Part shown: positions 59,608 to 64,000 of the stretch, piece by piece
Layout of the letters: each line of letters opens with the position of its first letter
Numbering within the stretch: the stretch's first letter is position 1
Program-made: the position numbers and the translations under genes
Assembly: GCA_018257865.1 (NCBI GenBank)
Contig: JAEUBA010000056.1
Coordinates: 151,493-215,492 of the forward strand
DNA length: 64,000 nt
Source: Stereocaulon alpinum
Lineage: Eukaryota > Ascomycota > Lecanoromycetes > Lecanorales > Stereocaulaceae
Reading direction: 5' to 3'
The notes under the pieces: generated by a model
Databases searched by the model: none
What the model was told of the DNA's origin: nothing
What the model saw: only the letters and a program-made list of their open reading frames with translations

Positions 59608-59781
59608 TATTAAAATATAGGGTAGAATACTTACTTAATTAGGTATCTAAGTACTATATACGCGATCTATATACAGTAGTGCTAACTTAGTATACTAAGA
59701 TACTAAGGCTTAGTCATTATACTAAGACTTAGTTAGTATACCAAGGATTAGTCATCCTTAGCACGCAGGCCACTTTCAACA
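59608..59781 (-). repeat. 5' LTR of the Copia element (right end)
   Basis: 174 bp. The outer end keeps GCACGCAGGCCACTTTCAACA, whereas the inner end has become TATTAAAATATAGGG, the mirror image of the pattern in the left copy. Confidence 0.94.
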
Positions 59782-59786
59782 GTATC

Positions 59787-60423
59787 AGTATGCCTTCGCA
59801 TTCGAAATCGAGGCAAGCATACACGCATCCCACTTTCGTGACACTGTCCATGTAGATAATCCCATGGGCTAGGAAGGTCGCAGACAAAGGCTGTCGCAAA
59901 TTCGGCAGAGACACCCCAGAGCAAGATGAATCCCGCAAACCCATATACCACTCGTCGATCCACACGAACAGGTGTTATACTTTTGACAAGAGCTAGGACG
60001 GACTCTTTGGCGAAGCCAAGGCTGGCAATGTAAAGAAGAGCAGCCACGTATTCAGCCTATCGACGTTTTAGGTCAAGAACTGTATGCCGTGCCGAGTTCA
60101 TATACCTGCCTTCAAGTCGTCGGCTAGTTGTGACTGACCCAGTATGACTGTTGAGTTCGCATAGCTATGTCCTGTCTGAATAGTAACAGCAATCGATTGT
60201 CCAATAGCGAAGAGCTACACACAGTCAGAGACGAGCGGTGTCCTTGTCAATCAGCAGAAGACAACACAAGACATACCAGAGAAATGGATATCAAATAGTC
60301 ATCGGGATTGAGCGAGCGGATGATGATGGCTTTGGTGAGACTTCTGGCAGCTACTCCCAAAATAGCTGTAATGAGCATGAACCAAGTCAGGATCTCAACG
60401 ATTGGAGCATAGTTGTGGTCCAT
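59787..60423 (-). pseudogene. Fungal rhodopsin-family membrane protein (Pth11-like), 5' part, cut off by a transposon
   Basis: N-terminal half of the gene continued at 51158-51810. Exon 1 (60423-60277) starts MDHNYAPIVEILTWFMLITA, helix 1 plus the RSLNPDDYLISISL turn typical of the family. Exon 2 (60214-60110) contains LFAIGQSIAVTIQTGHSYAN. Exon 3 (60056-59823) contains YVAALLYIASLGFAKESVLA and DLPSPWDYLHGQC, with the conserved Cys of the family. Exon 3 ends at CGT|GTATGC, the donor of the intron into which the Copia element inserted (acceptor TATCAG at 51802). The exon 2/3 junction keeps frame only with a GC-AG intron (AAG|GCAGGT, 60109-60057); otherwise a frameshift exists. Without the transposon the protein would have 359 residues. 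Such receptors sense host or nutrient cues in some fungi. Confidence 0.85.
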
Positions 60424-61301
60424 AGCATGCGTTTGGGAATGAGCTTTTAGTGCCGTTGTCCATGTATGCCTGACTCTGTGGACATGACTTCTTTGAAAGC
60501 AGGTGGAATTCTACCATCGTATATGATATTCGCATTTTCGAGGCGTCGAGCCAACAAGAACGTGCGAATTGACTATGTGCAATGTGCACCACCATCTTCT
60601 TATTATGCACATTAACCTAGCAGAATGCTGTCAGCTTACTACATACTGAGTCTTGGCTACATTTGAAAATGCTAGAAGGCTTTGAGATCGCAGTGTCTCT
60701 CCTTATCGGCCAATGAACACTCAGCACGCGGTCTTCGCTGATAGCGCCCAGCCTGTCGGACTCTAGGACCCCACAAAGATGCATCCATCAAACGAAGGTG
60801 GCTTATTAAGGAGCATTGTACGCCCCAGAAATTATCCAGATCATCCAATAAGCGGTAATGGAATGTGACCTTCGCTTATCTAGCAGACGAGCCTGGTAAG
60901 CGCGAGGTTTGCATTAGTTTATGCCATGCACCCGGAGGGTGGGACATTACAGATCTAGCTGGTAAATCCGTACAGTAAGGTCCTGCTTGACTGTTGCCAA
61001 GATAACGTGGCTCAAAGTGGACACACAGCTTCTTCAAACGGAACTGTGCCGCTTTCCTCAGCCAAAGGAAGCACAAATAACAGCGCACAATTGATTGTTC
61101 TCCACATGTGTTTCTTTCGACTTTCTATTGGGACAAAGTCGTTGGCTTAGCTCGAGTTTAAGATTAATGAATTGACTTGGCAATCATACTGAGCACTACT
61201 CGTCGCTTCTACATTTTGCTTGTACCAGTCCGCTTGGGGCTTGCTGCAAGCACTTCGATACTATTCTTACAAATTTCTGACTACCATTGGGCCAGAGCAG
61301 A
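60424..61301. promoter_or_regulatory. Divergent intergenic region
   Basis: Between the start codons of the rhodopsin-family gene (-) and the permease (+), about 880 bp; no gene or repeat seen. Both promoters should lie here. Confidence 0.45.
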
Positions 61302-63328
61302 ATGAAAGATATCCACACCTCTAAATCCAGTCCAGGCATGGTCGAAGCGCCATCCTTCGACCGCGATGAAGCCGAACTTCGGCGCCTGGGCAAGAAGCCT
61401 GTCTTGAAGGTTAGTCTACGAAGTCGCTACATCTTGATAGAGGTTGATCATCCGTAGCGCAGATTCGGGCTCATGTCGCTATTGGGCTTCAGTTGTACTA
61501 TCCTTATCACTTGGGAAGGCATCTTGATGTGGATTTTAAAGTTACTGCTAGGTCGATCTGAGTTAACAAATCAAAGCGTTTTCAACATCGGTTTCAACAA
61601 GTGAGACGATCCACACCATAATGACATAGCCCGAACACGAGACTGATCATTATAGTGGAGGTCCTGCTGGTCTGGTGTACGGCTTCCTGATCGTCTGGCT
61701 TGGTACTGCTTCGGTGTACACATGTCTGAGCGAACTCGCTTCCATGTATGTTCCACTTGTTTTCATTGTGGGCTTGACTAAGACATCACAGGATGCCTAC
61801 AGCAGGCGGACAATATTATTGGGTTTCAATGCTGGCTCCGCGTTCTTCGAGGACTTTCTTTAGCTATGCCACCGGCAAGTCTCGACATACTTAATGGCTC
61901 GACGCTATCTCTAACATGTCCATGTACAGGTTGGCTTACCGTGTGGGGGTGGCAGGCTACCCTTGCGTCCGTTTACTATCTCGCAGCAACACAGATTCAG
62001 GGTTTAATCATGCTAACGCAGTCTTCTTATAACGCTAAGCCATGGCATGCAGTTCTGCTGTTCTGGGCGTCAATGGTCTTTACCATCTTTGTAAACACTG
62101 TGATTGGGAAGTATTTACCAAAGTTCGAAGGGTTCATACTCATCCTCCATATCCTCGGCTTCTTTGCCATACTTCTTCCGCTAGCCATCCTCCAACCACA
62201 CCAGAACGCTTCAGAGGTCTTCAAAACCTTCCTCAACACTGGTGATTGGCCCACCCAAGGTCTCTCGTTCATGATAGGGATCATTGGGTCGGTTTATACA
62301 TTCACAGGTATTCCCATCTTCCGGACAATTTCCAATCGATTATGCATCTCTGATATAACGAACAGGTGCGGATGGAGCAATTCACGCATGTTCTTATCGA
62401 AGAAGCCGGAGCCGCAGTTGAGTTGACATGGTTCCAGATGTCGGAAGAAATCGAGAACGCTTCCGTCGTCGTACCACGAGCAATCATGTCTAGTATTGCT
62501 ATCAACGGCGCCCTAGCTCTTGGCATGTTAATCGTAACGCTCTACAGCCTTACCGACGTTCAAGGTGCATTGGATTCCCCTACTGGTTTTCCCTTCATGG
62601 AAATCTTCTTACATTCAACGGGATCTGTTGCTGGTGCCGCGATCATGGCATCTATCCTCGTAGTCATGCAATATGCTTGCAACGTGGGTCTATTAGCGTC
62701 GGCTTCACGCATGTGTTGGTCGTTCGCTAGAGATCGTGGCTTGCCGGGATGGAGATTGATTCAATACGTTAGCACCCCTACTTATCGTTTGCCCTGCTTG
62801 GCTCTATGTCCCCGTGTGACAGAGCGCTGCTGACGGCGTGTTTCGTCCTAGGTTGACCCACACACGTACCTTCCCATAAGGGCTATTCTAATTACCACGG
62901 CCATCTCTATGCTCTTATCGCTCATCATTCTGGGCTCAACGACTGCTTTCAACGATCTAGTCTCCCTTTCAGTGTCCAGCTTACAATCATCGTACCTAGT
63001 CGCCATTGGCCTTTTACTATATCGACGCTGTACCGGAGGTATCTTGCCTCACAATACGTCCAGTACATCTGATTTGGTAACAGACAAATCAATCAGATGG
63101 GGGCCATGGCATATGTCGAAATGATTAGGTATCGCAGTCAACACCTTTGCGTGCGCGTATTTGGTCACGATGGTATTCTTTAGCTTTTGGCCAACTACTC
63201 GGCTAGTCACAGCAAAGGACATGAACTATGCGGTCCTTGTAACAGGGGCAATTGTTATTCTAAGCTTGACTTACTACGTGGTCTGGGCACGAAAAGTGTA
63301 TAAAGGACCAGTGATTGAGGTGTCCTAA
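61302..63328 (+). pseudogene. GABA/choline-type amino-acid permease (APC family) with a single premature stop
   Basis: Plasma-membrane amino-acid/GABA permease. Nine exons: 61302-61409, 61458-61528, 61577-61600, 61656-61745, 61792-61874, 61930-62307, 62366-62385, 62438-62767 and 62852-63328, together 526 codons. Family blocks: LRRLGKKPVLKRRFGLMSLL, NNGGPAGLVYGFLIVW, PTAGGQYYWVSMLAPRSSR, LPKFEGFILILHILGFFAIL, and MSEEIENASVVVPRAI after the seventh exon. Two introns use GC donors: 61875 (GCAAGT) and 62386 (GCATGT). Codon 459 is TGA (63122-63124) where TGG (GPWHMSK-W-LGIAVN) is expected, a G-to-A change; the frame beyond is open to TAA at 63328 (FSFWPTTRLVTAKDMN). The truncated product would lose the last ~68 residues, about two membrane helices. 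It is the last gene before the telomere. Confidence 0.87.
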
Positions 63329-63880
63329 AAGGCTAAAAGACCCTACGAGCTGTTCGGAGGAAGATTCTATACGAACCTAGGGAACGATAACAATACTTAT
63401 ATAGAAGTGTAGACGAGTACGAGTCTACTACCTAGTAGTATATCTATTAAAGAAAAGTATTCAGTAATAGTAATAGTATACGAAGATAATACTAAAAGAG
63501 TAAGTTAATAAATTATTAGCTAAATATTAAGTCTTAAATACTACTAAGAGTTAATTATAATAAATAACTATAAATAGATAAATATCTTAACTATAGAAAC
63601 CCTCTCTACTACTTTAAAATATATAGGATATCTCTATTAAGGTTATAGTCTAGGTAGGATCTAAACTATTATAAGAGTTATATATAGCGACGTAGCTATT
63701 AAGTAGTTTAAATATAGAGTATATTAAAGGACTTAATATACTTAGTACTAAGACTAATTACTAAGGATCTTATTAGAACCTAACCTAGGACCTAGGGTTC
63801 GTAGGGTCTAGGTTTACAAGGTTTATAGAAATAAATTAATAAACCTAGGGAGGTTTAGATAATTTACTATCTAAATTTTT
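63329..63880. other. AT-rich subtelomeric sequence
   Basis: About 550 bp of TA-rich sequence, largely depleted of CpA/TpG from about 63430, resembling the RIP-mutated Copia interior. No coding frame. The transition to telomere repeats is direct, after CTAAATTTTT. Confidence 0.65.
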
Positions 63881-64000
63881 TTAGGGTTAGGGTTAGGGTT
63901 AGGGTTAGGGTTAGGGTTAGGGTTAGGGTTAGGGTTAGGGTTAGGGTTAGGGTTAGGGTTAGGGTTAGGGTTAGGGTTAGGGTTAGGGTTAGGGTTAGGG
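63881..64000 (+). repeat. Telomere, (TTAGGG)20
   Basis: Twenty perfect TTAGGG repeats reach the window end, so this is a chromosome end running 5' to 3' outward on the plus strand. Confidence 0.99.

Larger units (their letters stand above)
51816..59781 (-). mobile_element. RIP-mutated Copia (Ty1/copia) LTR retrotransposon with two nested insertions
   Basis: Two 174-bp LTRs (51816-51989 and 59608-59781) begin TG and end CA at the outer edges and are flanked by a 5-bp target duplication, GTATC (51811-51815 and 59782-59786). The element lies on the minus strand. Translating through its stops gives the Copia order: integrase pre-domain and core at about 56600-55950, reverse transcriptase at about 54720-53650 (IDIKTAFLYGDVKEDIY; the active-site strand ITIYIDDILLIG; KLKKALYGLK), and RNase H at about 53160-52930 (NTNINSLEVVVIFYNN). 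This is Copia because integrase precedes RT. Gag lies presumably at about 58.6-57 kb. Nearly every CAA/CAG/TGG codon has become a stop. It is certainly inactive. Nested insertions at about 53.94-54.52 and 55.58-55.94 kb add roughly 0.95 kb. Confidence 0.95.

Overview
The window is the right-hand end of a chromosome arm of a filamentous ascomycete (Pezizomycotina). It finishes in 20 perfect copies of TTAGGG (63881-64000). The genes have short introns (about 45-100 nt). A retrotransposon near the end carries the signature of repeat-induced point mutation (RIP). Several genes are typical of filamentous fungi: the AspRS-DUF2156 fusion, a GH128 glucanase, a fungal rhodopsin-type membrane protein and fungal-type MET2.

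Layout. 1-12.3 kb has ordinary base composition but no gene I can recognise, only short or unrecognised ORFs. At 12.3-15.5 kb a divergent housekeeping pair encodes RNA polymerase III subunit Rpc31 (-) and an Hsm3/PSMD5-like helical-repeat protein (+). 15.5-26 kb is sparse: one intact five-exon short-chain dehydrogenase (21.2-22.4 kb, -), one small hypothetical gene (17.1-17.5 kb, -) and one small RIP relic (about 25.5-25.85 kb). At 26.1-38 kb lies the conserved block: homoserine O-acetyltransferase (+), an alpha/beta hydrolase (-), the aspartyl-tRNA synthetase/DUF2156 fusion (+), a secreted GH128 beta-1,3-glucanase (+), a decayed gene (-) and an F-box-like protein (+). At 39.1-43.4 kb is a seven-exon mucin-like surface protein (-). 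At 44.5-49.2 kb are a SAM methyltransferase and a cytochrome P450, both intact after splicing. From 51.2 to 60.4 kb, an 8-kb Copia retrotransposon, heavily mutated by RIP and carrying two nested insertions, splits a fungal rhodopsin-family gene inside one of its introns. A GABA/amino-acid permease gene with one nonsense codon (61.3-63.3 kb) is the last gene, followed by about 550 bp of AT-rich subtelomere and the telomere.

Genes that work together. The fusion gene (29874-32690) matches ErdS, which charges tRNA-Asp and transfers the aspartate to ergosterol. The alpha/beta hydrolase transcribed divergently from the same 447-bp intergenic region is the natural candidate for ErdH, which removes it. 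This tRNA-dependent sterol aspartylation module is the most striking system in the window. The methyltransferase and P450 could be tailoring enzymes, but no backbone synthase is present.

Exon-intron models were built by hand from reading frames and splice consensus. For the main multi-exon genes all joins keep frame, which is the principal support for them.
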